NCBI GenBank assembly: GCA_937892345.1 | Contig: CALAGF010000070.1 | Span: forward strand, 1-29,859 | DNA length: 29,859 nucleotides | Direction: 5' to 3' | Source of the DNA: an uncultured Rhodocyclaceae bacterium | GTDB taxonomy: Bacteria > Pseudomonadota > Gammaproteobacteria > Burkholderiales > Rhodocyclaceae | Shown here: piece after piece, positions 5,734-13,774 of the stretch | Position numbering within the stretch: position 1 is the stretch's first letter | How the letters are laid out: each line of letters starts with the position of its first letter | Made by a program: the position numbers and the translations under genes | The notes under the pieces: generated by a model | Told to the model about the DNA's origin: nothing | The model's input: the letters and a program-made list of their open reading frames with translations, nothing else | Database searches by the model: none

Positions 5734-7092
5734 TCAATCGTGATAGTGCCCTTCTTCCCTGTACTGCTGCAACTTGTAACGCAAGGTCCGCTCGGAAATT
5801 CCCAGGCGCTCGATGGCGAGCTTACGCGAACCGCCGACTTCAGAGAGCGTGCTCAAGATATGTTCGCGCTCAAGATCTTTCATGTTCTTGTTGTCAGCTT
5901 TTCTGTCTCCCTCGGAAACCGCGCGAGCGCCATCGGTAGGTGCAAGTTGCGACAACGCGGGGGCAGTCAGACCAAGAGCCGCCGGCTCGATTGTATTGCC
6001 GGATGCCATGATCAACGCACGCTGAACGACGTTTTCCAGTTCCCTGACGTTGCCGGGCCAGACATGGCTCGACAACAGCGCAGCCGCAGCAGCGGAAAAG
6101 GCCATCCCGTTACGATTGAAGCGTGCGCCGTGCAACCCGAGGAAATGCCGGGCAATGGGCAGGATATCCAGCGGCCTTTCACGTAAAGCGGGAATTGCCA
6201 CCGGAAACACGTTCAGTCGGTAATACAAATCCTCCCGGAAGGCCCCGCGGGCAACTGCATCGGCCATATCCCGGTTGGAGGTTGCCACGATGCGGATGTT
6301 GAGCGGTACAGGCTTCTTGCCGCCGACCCGTTCCACCTCACGCTCCTGCAGGACGCGCAGCAACTTGGCCTGCAGCCCCATGGGCATTTCGGTGACTTCG
6401 TCGAGCAACAGCGTGCCATCCTGCGCCTGCTCGAACTTGCCGGCCTGCGCCTGCTGGGCGCCGGTAAACGCACCTTTTTCGTAACCGAACAGGGTTGCCT
6501 CAAGCAGGCTGTCCGGAATCGCAGCACAGTTGATGGCGACAAACGGCCCTGCGCTGCGCGCAGAATGCTGATGAATGTAACGGGCGACAACCTCCTTGCC
6601 GACACCGGATTCACCGGTCAACAGCACGGTTGCATCGGTTTTGGCCACACGCGCCGCCATGGCGAACATATCGCGACTGGCGGGGTCTTCGGCAATGGCA
6701 CCCCCCCCTTCCGCCACATCGACCCGCTTGTAGCGGTCGATATAGCCGAGCAGCGCCTGCGGCTCGAAGGGCTTGAGCAGAAAGTCGCAGGCCCCGGCAC
6801 GCATGGCATCCACCGCTTTTTCCACCTCGGCATAAGCAGTCATCAGCACCACGGGCAGATTCGGTAAACGGTCGCGGATTTCCTTGAGCAGCGTGATGCC
6901 ATCCATCGGCATCATGCGGACATCGCTGACAACGATGGAAAATGCGTCCGACGCCAGCGCCTTCAGCGCAGCCTCGCCGCCATCCACTGCAACATAGCTG
7001 CGCCCGGCCAGTTCCAGGGTATCGCCAATCGCTTCGCGCAAACTCGGGTCATCCTCGACAACCAGCACCGGTAGCGTGTGTTCACTCATCAT
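5734..7092 (-). CDS. flrC: sigma-54-dependent flagellar response regulator FlrC/FleR
   Basis: An NtrC-type activator of 452 residues, the phosphorylation-controlled regulator of middle flagellar genes. The receiver domain (7-118) has the acidic pair in VVEDD, phosphoacceptor D57 (VSDVRM), T85 and K107 (LLKPF). The AAA+ domain (~137-365) has Walker A GESGVGKE (160-167), the sigma-54-contacting GAFTGA loop (207-212) and Walker B GTLLLDE (226-232). A Fis-type helix-turn-helix ends the protein (~408-446; GGSRKLAIERLGISERTLRYKL). The ATG at 7092 shares its A with the flrB stop (TGATG); TTG at 7095 and ATG at 7089 are alternative starts. A G8 run encodes Gly129-131 in the linker between receiver and AAA+ domain, where slippage would leave only the receiver. 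Confidence 0.94.
   Translation of the reverse strand: MMSEHTLPVLVVEDDPSLREAIGDTLELAGRSYVAVDGGEAALKALASDAFSIVVSDVRMMPMDGITLLKEIRDRLPNLPVVLMTAYAEVEKAVDAMRAGACDFLLKPFEPQALLGYIDRYKRVDVAEGGGAIAEDPASRDMFAMAARVAKTDATVLLTGESGVGKEVVARYIHQHSARSAGPFVAINCAAIPDSLLEATLFGYEKGAFTGAQQAQAGKFEQAQDGTLLLDEVTEMPMGLQAKLLRVLQEREVERVGGKKPVPLNIRIVATSNRDMADAVARGAFREDLYYRLNVFPVAIPALRERPLDILPIARHFLGLHGARFNRNGMAFSAAAAALLSSHVWPGNVRELENVVQRALIMASGNTIEPAALGLTAPALSQLAPTDGARAVSEGDRKADNKNMKDLEREHILSTLSEVGGSRKLAIERLGISERTLRYKLQQYREEGHYHD
6701..6708 (-). repeat. G8 homopolymer in flrC linker
   Basis: Eight Gs on the coding strand (Cs on +) encode three glycines between the receiver and AAA+ domains of FlrC. The current length is in frame. 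A one-base change would truncate the regulator before its ATPase and DNA-binding domains, a possible on/off switch for flagellation. Confidence 0.9.
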
Positions 7093-8276
7093 CAACTTTC
7101 TTCGATTTCCATCATCAGCGGCAGGCTCATCGCAAATGCCGCACCCTGCCCCGGCGGCGAGCTCAGGTTAATTGCGCCGCCATGCGCCCGAGCCACGCCC
7201 AGTGCAATCGCAAGACCCAGACCAGTTCCCTGTCCCTTGGTCGTATAAAACGGCTCGAAGATGCGATCCAGCTTGTCCTGTGGCACGCCAGGACCGGAGT
7301 CACGTACTTCAAACCGGACAAATTCGCCGGCAATTTTTCCCGACAGGCAAATTTTGCCGCCCTCCGGTGTTGCCTGCAGGGCGTTTTCCAGCAGATTGAC
7401 CAGGGCACCAAACAAAGCCTTGCGGCTACCCACCAAAATTGCCGTATCGCATTCGTCGACCGCAACAAACTCAATAGCATGCTCGCGCATCAGGCCATCC
7501 ATTGTTTGCGCAGCATCGGCCAGCAGTTCGCTCGCTGGAATTCTGTCCTTGCCGATGCTTTCCCCTCGTGCAAAGAGCAACACGTCCTGAATCAGGCGTT
7601 CAAGGCGCTGCAATTGCGCCCGGGCCTTGTTCGAAAATTTTTCCCGCGCGGCATCGGCCATGCCTGGCTGGGCGAGATTGGCGGTGTACAACAAGGCAGC
7701 GGCCAGAGGTGTGCGCAACTGGTGGGCGAGCGATGCAGCCATTTCACCCATCGCGGCAAGCCGCTGACTGCGCTCCAGTTCTTCCTTCAAACGCTGTGCG
7801 TGGCTGATATCGTGGATCAGCAGAATCTTGCCGTCACCTGAAGGCAAGACGCTTTCTGCCATCGATAGCCGGGCATCGCCCAAGCGCCATTCGCCCACGG
7901 TCATTGTCGGCTCAAGCCAGCGGCTGACCACATCCCCCCAGTGCTGACCGATGGACTGGGTCGTGAACATCGCGATCGCAGCAGGGTTGAGTGCACTTAC
8001 CCGAGCGGTAGCATCAAGTAAAACAACACCAGCCGGCAAAGCGTCAAGCAGCGAAGAGAGCCTTTCGGAAAGCGCTTCCTTTTCCCGGTACTGGCGGCGC
8101 AGTTCGCCATTGGCAACAGCCAGTTCTTCGGTCAACGAGGTCACTCGCGCCTGCAGTGCCTCGTAGGCCTGCGTCAGTTCGGCGGAAACCTGGTTGAACA
8201 TCGCAAAAGCGCGTTGCAACTCCGCGGTTTTATCGCTGGAAACGGTGTCGACCGCAGGCGTTTGGGTGTGTGTCAT
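7092..8276 (-). CDS. flrB: flagellar sensor histidine kinase FlrB/FleS
   Basis: A soluble, PAS-containing sensor kinase of 394 residues, partner of FlrC. There are no membrane segments. It has an N-terminal coiled coil (~15-75), a PAS-like domain (~75-160; LLDALPAGVVLLD), the HisKA H-box with H185 (ASLAHQLRTPL), and a HATPase domain with N-box NLLENA (294-299), G1 DSGPG (326-330), F-box FEPFYT (340-345) and G2 GTGLGLA (350-356). In the family it autophosphorylates and passes phosphate to FlrC, probably in response to the state of the early flagellar structure rather than an external ligand. The stop overlaps the flrC start. It is divergent from fliF across 107 bp; no convincing promoter for flrB was found there. 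Confidence 0.93.
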   Translation of the reverse strand: MTHTQTPAVDTVSSDKTAELQRAFAMFNQVSAELTQAYEALQARVTSLTEELAVANGELRRQYREKEALSERLSSLLDALPAGVVLLDATARVSALNPAAIAMFTTQSIGQHWGDVVSRWLEPTMTVGEWRLGDARLSMAESVLPSGDGKILLIHDISHAQRLKEELERSQRLAAMGEMAASLAHQLRTPLAAALLYTANLAQPGMADAAREKFSNKARAQLQRLERLIQDVLLFARGESIGKDRIPASELLADAAQTMDGLMREHAIEFVAVDECDTAILVGSRKALFGALVNLLENALQATPEGGKICLSGKIAGEFVRFEVRDSGPGVPQDKLDRIFEPFYTTKGQGTGLGLAIALGVARAHGGAINLSSPPGQGAAFAMSLPLMMEIEES

Positions 8277-8311
8277 CGAAAATGTTCGGATGCATTCGGC
8301 GCGGACAATAG

Positions 8312-8324
8312 TAGAATATTTCTA
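8312..8324. promoter_or_regulatory. inverted repeat in the flrB-fliF divergent region
   Basis: TAGAA-TAT-TTCTA is a perfect 5-bp inverted repeat with a 3-bp spacer, in an AT-rich patch between divergent flrB and fliF. It lies just upstream of a possible sigma-54 element for fliF. Its place and symmetry suit a protein-binding site, but no specific regulator is recognised. Confidence 0.3.
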
Positions 8325-8332
8325 GGAAAATT

Positions 8333-8348
8333 TGGCTTCACTATTGAT
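8333..8348 (+). promoter_or_regulatory. possible sigma-54 promoter of the fliF operon
   Basis: TGGCTTC-N4-TTGAT keeps the -24 TGGC and the -12 TTG with correct spacing but has A where the invariant C of TTGC is expected. The start site would fall near 8358, about 25 bases before the fliF ATG. The position is right for a FlrC-dependent promoter of the large export/C-ring operon; the match is partial. Confidence 0.4.
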
Positions 8349-8383
8349 TCTTCTTCATTTCTTTCTGAGCGACCCGGCAATTA

Positions 8384-10138
8384 ATGGCAGCGAGTACCGA
8401 AACCACCGCAGGCAATCCCCCGTCGGAAAACCCGATCGGACGCCTGCGCGAGGCCTTCAACCGCCTGAGCGCCCAGCAAAAGATTGCTTTTGCGGTTGCC
8501 ATTGCAGCCATCATCGCGGTGGTGGTGGGTACTGCACTTTGGAGCAAGCAGCCTGAGTGGAAGGTACTTTTTTCCAATCTCAACGAAAAAGATGGCGGCA
8601 ACATCGTCGCCAGCCTGGAACAGCAGAACATTCCCTATCGCATGTCCTCTTCTGGAGCGATCCTGCTACCGGCAGAGCGCGTGCATGAAGTAAGACTCAA
8701 ACTGGCTTCCCAGGGCTTGCCGCGCGGCGGCATGGTCGGCTTTGAATTGATGGAAAACCAGAAATTCGGGATCAGCCAGTTTGCGGAACAGGTCAATTAC
8801 CAGCGGGGTCTTGAGGGCGAGCTTGCCCGGACGGTGATGTCCATCGGGGCGGTGCAATCGGCACGTGTCCATCTGGCCATTCCCAAGCCCTCCGTCTTCG
8901 TGCGCGAGGATCAAAAGCCAACCGCCTCGGTCATGCTGAATCTGTATCCCGGCCGCAGCCTCGACGCCGCACAGATCGCCGGCATTACCCATCTGGTCTC
9001 GTCCAGCGTGCCGCAGCTTCAATCCGGCAACGTCAGCATTATTGATCAGGATGGCTCACTACTTTCTTCCCTGAAAAACAAGTCGACCGAAGCTGGTCTT
9101 GATGCCACGCAACTCAAATATGTACGCGAGCTGGAGAGCAGCATTGTCAGGCGTATTGAAGACATCCTGCGGCCGGTCCTTGGTCCGGACAATTACAAGG
9201 TACAAGTCGCTGCCGATCTCGACTTTTCGCAAAGCGAACAGACTGCAGAAACCTATCGCCCCAATGGCACGCCGGAAAGCACCATCATTCGCAGCCGGCA
9301 AAGCAACGAGACGGCCAGCGTCAATGCGGGGCCCAGTGGCGGCGTCCCCGGGGCGCTGACCAACCAGCCACCAGTACCAGCCACCGCCCCGCTGACCAAC
9401 CCGCCCACCGGCACCCAACCCGCTGGCGCTCGACAAGCGACTGCCGGCCAACCCGGTCAGGTTGATGCAGCAGGGGTGACCGCTCCGCTGAATGCTGCCG
9501 GTCAACCCATCTCGACATCAAAAAACTCGACCATCAATTACGAAGTCGACAAAACCGTTCGCTATACCAAACAGGGCATGGGAGCGATTCGCCGTCTAAG
9601 CGCAGCGGTTGTGGTCAATCATCGGCGCGAACTCGACGCCAAGACCGGAAAAGAAGCGGGCAAACCCCTGGCCGAGGCGGAAATGAAACAGATCAATGAT
9701 CTGGTGCGCGAAGCCATGGGCTACAGCAAGGAACGAGGTGACTCGATCTCCGTCGCCAACGCCCCCTTCACCCTGATTGAAAAAACCGAAGCCGACACGC
9801 CGCTCTGGAAGGATCCGGCCAATATCGAACTGGGCCGCGAGCTGATCAAATACCTTTTGCTCGCCGGCATCGTCGCTTTCATCTACCTCAAGATCATCCA
9901 GCCTTCGCTGAAGACCATGTTCCCGCCGCCCGAGCCAGAGGCCGATGCCGAAACACCAGCGGGTGTCGCCGGCGCAGCGGGTCACATCACCGTGGACGGC
10001 GCTGACGGCGAGCCTGGCGAAGAAAACGTCGAGATTGATCAATACGCGATCAAATTGCAAAAAGCCCGTGACATTGCTCAAGCCGATCCCAAGGCTGTAG
10101 CCAATATTCTGAAAGACTGGATGAACGCAAATGGCTAG
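8384..10138 (+). CDS. fliF: flagellar MS-ring protein FliF
   Basis: A 584-residue FliF, the inner-membrane ring that forms the base of the flagellum and surrounds the export gate. It has a transmembrane helix at ~34-53 (IAFAVAIAAIIAVVVGTALW), YscJ/FliF ring-building domains (~55-220 and ~230-440), a second transmembrane helix at ~488-506, and a cytoplasmic tail ending in KLQKARDIAQADPKAVANILKDWM, the FliG-binding helix. A Pro/Ala/Thr/Gln-rich linker (~315-375) contains a 12-base direct repeat (9354-9365 and 9390-9401). Length is normal to slightly long. No strong Shine-Dalgarno sequence precedes the ATG. The stop overlaps the fliG start by 8 bases. First gene of the fliF-fliR run. Confidence 0.97.
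   Translation: MAASTETTAGNPPSENPIGRLREAFNRLSAQQKIAFAVAIAAIIAVVVGTALWSKQPEWKVLFSNLNEKDGGNIVASLEQQNIPYRMSSSGAILLPAERVHEVRLKLASQGLPRGGMVGFELMENQKFGISQFAEQVNYQRGLEGELARTVMSIGAVQSARVHLAIPKPSVFVREDQKPTASVMLNLYPGRSLDAAQIAGITHLVSSSVPQLQSGNVSIIDQDGSLLSSLKNKSTEAGLDATQLKYVRELESSIVRRIEDILRPVLGPDNYKVQVAADLDFSQSEQTAETYRPNGTPESTIIRSRQSNETASVNAGPSGGVPGALTNQPPVPATAPLTNPPTGTQPAGARQATAGQPGQVDAAGVTAPLNAAGQPISTSKNSTINYEVDKTVRYTKQGMGAIRRLSAAVVVNHRRELDAKTGKEAGKPLAEAEMKQINDLVREAMGYSKERGDSISVANAPFTLIEKTEADTPLWKDPANIELGRELIKYLLLAGIVAFIYLKIIQPSLKTMFPPPEPEADAETPAGVAGAAGHITVDGADGEPGEENVEIDQYAIKLQKARDIAQADPKAVANILKDWMNANG
9354..9401 (+). repeat. 12-bp direct repeat in the FliF linker
   Basis: CGCTGACCAACC occurs at 9354-9365 and again at 9390-9401, 36 bases apart (12 codons), giving the repeated residues LTN in a Pro/Thr/Ala-rich linker of FliF. 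It looks like a local in-frame duplication that lengthened a disordered linker. Confidence 0.8.
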
Positions 10139-11132
10139 TGGCGACGATGTTCTGGAAAAAAGCGCAACCTTGCTGATAGCTCTCGGCGAGGACCATGCCG
10201 CAGAAGTGCTCAAACATCTGGGCCCACGAGAAGTACAGAAGCTGGGACATGCCATGGCCGGCCTGAAGTCCGTGCCGCGAGCCTCGGTGGAAGCGGTTCT
10301 GGACGAGTTCCACAAGGATGCGGGCGAACATGCTGCGGTACACGTCGATACCGACAACTATATCCGCTCGGTACTGACCAAGGCACTTGGCGATGACAAG
10401 GCCTCCAACCTGATTTCCCGCATTCTGCAGGGCGGTGAAACATCAGGTATTGAAGGTTTGAAGTGGATGGATGCGCAAACCGTTGCCGACCTGATCAAGA
10501 ACGAGCATCCGCAGATCGTGGCCACCATCCTGGTCCACCTTGAACACGATCACGCCAGTGAAATCCTGAACCACTTCACCGAGCGATTGCGCAACGATGT
10601 GGTGCTGCGCATCGCAACGCTGGAAGGCATCCAGCCCTCGGCGCTGCGCGAACTCAACGAGGCCATGTTGCGCATCCTCTCCGGATCAGCCAGCGTCAAA
10701 CGAACCGCAATGGGCGGCGTCCGTACCGTTGCAGAAATTCTCAACTTCATCGGCACGGCCAACGAAACCTCGGTGGTGGACGCCATCCGCGAATACGACC
10801 CCGATCTGGCGCAAAAAATTCTAGATGAAATGTTCGTTTTCGAGAATCTGATGGAAATCGACGACCGCGCGATCCAGATGATCATGCGCGAAGTTCAGTC
10901 CGACTCTCTGGTGCTGGCACTCAAGGGCGCCTCGCCAGACTTGCGCGAAAAGATTTTCAAAAACATGTCCCAGCGCGCAGCCGAAATGTTGCGCGAGGAT
11001 CTGGAATCGAAAGGTCCGGTTCGTCTTTCCGAGGTCGAGGCCGAGCAAAAGGAAATCCTCAAGATCGTTCGCCGATTGGCCGACGAAGGACAAATTGTCC
11101 TTGGTGGCGCCGGTGGCGAGCAGATGCTGTAA
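10131..11132 (+). CDS. fliG: flagellar motor switch protein FliG
   Basis: A 333-residue FliG, the C-ring component that couples to FliF (N-domain) and to the MotA stator (C-domain) and generates torque. The N-terminal domain (1-100) has SATLLIALGEDHAAEVLKHL. The middle domain holds the FliM-contacting EHPQ motif at 125-128, within NEHPQIVATIL. The C-terminal domain (~195-333) has the charged torque helix, including DLREKIFKNMSQRAAEMLREDLE, with the Arg/Asp/Glu residues that face the stator. The length equals the family norm. The start overlaps fliF by 8 bases and fliH begins 3 bases after the stop, so expression is tightly coupled. Confidence 0.97.
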   Translation: MASGDDVLEKSATLLIALGEDHAAEVLKHLGPREVQKLGHAMAGLKSVPRASVEAVLDEFHKDAGEHAAVHVDTDNYIRSVLTKALGDDKASNLISRILQGGETSGIEGLKWMDAQTVADLIKNEHPQIVATILVHLEHDHASEILNHFTERLRNDVVLRIATLEGIQPSALRELNEAMLRILSGSASVKRTAMGGVRTVAEILNFIGTANETSVVDAIREYDPDLAQKILDEMFVFENLMEIDDRAIQMIMREVQSDSLVLALKGASPDLREKIFKNMSQRAAEMLREDLESKGPVRLSEVEAEQKEILKIVRRLADEGQIVLGGAGGEQML

Positions 11133-11135
11133 GCC

Positions 11136-11861
11136 ATGGCTGGCGTCATTCCCCGCGAGCAGCTGGCTGCCTATCAGCGCTGGCAAGCCAACAGTTTCGA
11201 TCCCGCTAACGGAACGCAACACCCTCAAACGCCATCGCCGGCAACGGAAGAGCTTCCTGCTATTGCCGCAGCCAGCTCTTCTGCCGAAGAAAGCACAGAG
11301 GAAAACTTCACGCTCAAATTGCCCACAGCGGAAGATCTCGAAAAAATTCACGAACAAGCACGCCAGGAAGGCTACCAGGCGGGCTACGAAGAAGGTCGGG
11401 CTGCGGCGCTGGCCGAGGCCGTTGGCGCACGGGATGCAGAAACCGCCCAAATTGGCGAGTTGACCGCAAACTTTATGCTGGCGTTAGCTGAAATCGAGCA
11501 AAACGTGGGCGAGCAGATGCTTGATCTTGCATTGGAAATTGCCTCTCAGGTGGTGCGCAGCACCGTGAACTGCCGCCGCGAAGCCCTCTTGCCGGTGATT
11601 CACGAGGCAATGCAATCGCTGCCACTGCATCACGGCAACATTGCACTTCACCTGCACCCCGAAGATGCCGAACTCCTGGGTGCAAGCCTGCACGAACTCT
11701 CGATCCAAAGCGGATTGCACATCGCGCCCGACAGCAATATGGCGCGTGGCAGTTGCACACTCAGGGCCGGCCATAGTGAGATCGACGCCACCGTGGCAAG
11801 CCGCTGGAAGCGCGTGATCGAAGCCATAGGCGCAAATCCGGAAGCATGGCAGATCAACTGA
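11136..11861 (+). CDS. fliH: flagellar export ATPase regulator FliH
   Basis: A 241-residue FliH, the peripheral stalk-like protein that dimerises, binds the ATPase FliI and anchors it to the C ring. The N-terminus is variable and contains LAAYQRWQANSFD. A central coiled coil (~60-110) includes GYQAGYEEGRAAA, a stretch of GxxxG-type repeats characteristic of FliH. The C-terminal FliH/HrpE domain (~115-235) resembles the V/F-type ATPase delta/E subunit: MLDLALEIASQVVRSTVNCRREALLPVIHEAM, then a Gly/Ser turn and 'GscTLraGhsEIDATVasRWkrviea'. The ATG lies three bases after the fliG stop, and the 3' end overlaps fliI by 16 bases. Confidence 0.94.
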   Translation: MAGVIPREQLAAYQRWQANSFDPANGTQHPQTPSPATEELPAIAAASSSAEESTEENFTLKLPTAEDLEKIHEQARQEGYQAGYEEGRAAALAEAVGARDAETAQIGELTANFMLALAEIEQNVGEQMLDLALEIASQVVRSTVNCRREALLPVIHEAMQSLPLHHGNIALHLHPEDAELLGASLHELSIQSGLHIAPDSNMARGSCTLRAGHSEIDATVASRWKRVIEAIGANPEAWQIN

Positions 11862-13264
11862 AAGCCCCCCCGCCAGAACACGTCGAGCGCTGGACTTCGT
11901 TTCTTGAAGGTTGCCGCAACGCTGCGGGTAACGCACAGGCGCTTTGGCCCAGCGGCCGACTGACACGAATCAACGGTCTGGTGATGGAGGCAAGCGGATT
12001 GAAACTCCCGCTCGGCAGTACCTGCCGCATCCTGCCGGTTGGCAGTCCGCCAATTGAAGCAGAAGTGGTCGGCTTTTCCGGTGAAAAGCTTTATCTGATG
12101 CCTTCCGACGACGTATTCGGATTATCGCCCGGCGCCCGCGTAGTGCCCTTTGAAGCGCCAGTCGCATCACCGCGTGTGGACCAACCCTTGTTCCGCAAAA
12201 GACGCGCGATTGACCGGGCGAAGCAAGTGCCAGTCGGCGAGGAACTGCTCGGCCGGGTACTGGATGGCGTAGGACGACCACTGGACAACAAGGGACCGCT
12301 GGTCTCCGGCGTGACGCGCCCGCTGCAAAGCCGCCCGATCAACCCGATGAGTCGCGCGGCAATCGAACAGCCGCTCGATGTGGGCATTCGTGCCATCAAC
12401 TCGCTGTTGACTGTTGGACGCGGCCAGCGGATGGGGCTTTTTGCCGGATCTGGCGTAGGCAAATCCGTACTGCTGGGTATGATGGCGCGTTACACCGTCG
12501 CGGAAGTGATTGTGGTGGGACTGATTGGTGAGCGAGGCCGCGAGGTCAAGGAGTTCATCGAACAGATTCTGGGGGAAGAAGGCCTGAGCCGGGCGGTGGT
12601 CGTCGCTGCACCTGCCGATACCGGCCCCCTGATGCGTCTGCAAGGCGCCGCCTACGCAACAACGATTGCCGAGTATTTCCGCGATCAGGGCAAGCAGGTC
12701 CTGCTGATCATGGACTCTCTGACCCGCTACGCCATGGCACAGCGCGAAATTGCCTTGGCGATTGGGGAACCGCCTGCCACCCGCGGCTACCCTCCCTCGG
12801 TTTTTGCCAAGTTGCCGCAACTGGTGGAACGCGCCGGCAACGGTGTCGAAGGTGGCGGGTCGATTACGGCTTTTTACACGGTGCTGGCGGAAGGCGACGA
12901 TCAGCAAGATCCGATTGCCGACTCGGCCCGCGCGATCCTCGATGGTCACATCGTGCTGTCGCGGACGCTGGCGGATGCGGGCCACTACCCGGCGATTGAT
13001 ATCGAGCAATCCATCAGTCGGGCCATGGTCAATTTGATCGACAAATCACAACTCGACCTGATTCGCCGCTTCAAGGTCATGTTTTCGCGTTACCAGCGAT
13101 CGCGGGATCTGATCGCGGTTGGCGCCTACGTAGCTGGCTCCGACCCCGTACTGGACCAAGCCATTGCACTCTATCCGCGGATGGAATCCTTCCTGCAACA
13201 GCAGTTGACCGAAAAATCCAACTTCGAGAACAGCGTCATCCAACTGGCCAGCCTGTTTCGTTAA
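11846..13264 (+). CDS. fliI: flagellum-specific ATPase FliI
   Basis: A 472-residue export ATPase that forms a hexamer beneath the export gate and helps unload chaperone-substrate complexes. It is related to F1-ATPase beta. An N-terminal beta-barrel domain (~30-110) precedes the catalytic core with Walker A GSGVGKS (201-207, K206), catalytic Glu229 in GERGRE, and Walker B VLLIMD (285-290) followed by SLTRYAMAQREI, the type III ATPase signature. The C-terminal helical domain ends in NSVIQLASLFR. GGAAG before the ATG serves as ribosome site inside fliH. A C7 run (11865-11871) encodes Pro-rich residues 7-9 at the N-terminus. fliJ follows after 3 bases. Confidence 0.97.
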   Translation: MADQLKAPPPEHVERWTSFLEGCRNAAGNAQALWPSGRLTRINGLVMEASGLKLPLGSTCRILPVGSPPIEAEVVGFSGEKLYLMPSDDVFGLSPGARVVPFEAPVASPRVDQPLFRKRRAIDRAKQVPVGEELLGRVLDGVGRPLDNKGPLVSGVTRPLQSRPINPMSRAAIEQPLDVGIRAINSLLTVGRGQRMGLFAGSGVGKSVLLGMMARYTVAEVIVVGLIGERGREVKEFIEQILGEEGLSRAVVVAAPADTGPLMRLQGAAYATTIAEYFRDQGKQVLLIMDSLTRYAMAQREIALAIGEPPATRGYPPSVFAKLPQLVERAGNGVEGGGSITAFYTVLAEGDDQQDPIADSARAILDGHIVLSRTLADAGHYPAIDIEQSISRAMVNLIDKSQLDLIRRFKVMFSRYQRSRDLIAVGAYVAGSDPVLDQAIALYPRMESFLQQQLTEKSNFENSVIQLASLFR

Positions 13265-13267
13265 TCC

Positions 13268-13717
13268 ATGAGCAAATCGTTTTCATTGCAGCCCCTGCTG
13301 GAGATCATGCAGAACCGTACCGATGAGGCGACGCGGCATCTGGGGCGACTGATCGCAGCCGAACAAAATGCCCGAAGCCGCCTGGAAATGCTTGAGCAAT
13401 ACCGTAGCGAGTATGCAGACCGTCTGCGCGAAAACATCGCACAGGGCATCACCCGGCAAGCTTTGGGTAACTACCAGGACTTCCTTGCCAGAATTGACGA
13501 AGCCATTTCGCAGCAATCCAGGGCGGTCAGTCAATCCGAAGCCAATACAGTGCTTGGCCAGCAACACTGGCGCGAGCAGCACACCAAGATGAAGGCGATC
13601 GATACCCTCTCGATCCGCCACCAGGAACGCCAGCGCAAACAGGAGGACAAACAGGAGCAAAAACTGCTGGACGAGTACTCAACGCGCAAATTCGGCAGAC
13701 CGGCCGAGGACAGCTAG
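13268..13717 (+). CDS. fliJ: flagellar export protein FliJ
   Basis: A 149-residue, almost wholly helical coiled-coil protein. FliJ sits in the centre of the FliI hexamer, like the gamma subunit of F1, and links it to FlhA; it also recycles chaperones. Visible features are the N-terminal helix FSLQPLLEIMQNRTDEATRHLGRL, a Gln/Glu-rich coiled coil through ~95, and the charged C-terminal helix RHQERQRKQEDKQEQKLLDEYSTRKF, whose 'kk.qk..De...rr' form is the family signature. The length is typical (~147). It follows fliI by 3 bases; fliK begins 57 bases later. Confidence 0.93.
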   Translation: MSKSFSLQPLLEIMQNRTDEATRHLGRLIAAEQNARSRLEMLEQYRSEYADRLRENIAQGITRQALGNYQDFLARIDEAISQQSRAVSQSEANTVLGQQHWREQHTKMKAIDTLSIRHQERQRKQEDKQEQKLLDEYSTRKFGRPAEDS

Positions 13718-13774
13718 CTCCCGGCACACGCTTTGCTTGATTCCCGGCATTCCAGCCATGTTCAGGGAAGCGCA

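Noticed and set aside
11865..11871. C7 run near the fliI start as a phase-variation tract
   Set aside because: Seven bases is within chance for this base composition, and loss of FliI alone has milder effects; noted in the gene entry only.
12167..13009. 280-codon open frame opposite fliI
   Set aside because: It is fully antisense to the highly conserved ATPase gene, with a His/Gln/Arg-rich composition typical of reverse-frame shadows.
13733..13774. Upstream TTG start extending fliK by 14 residues
   Set aside because: ATG 13775 has an AGGGAAG site at a good distance; the extension has no ribosome site and no FliK-like content.
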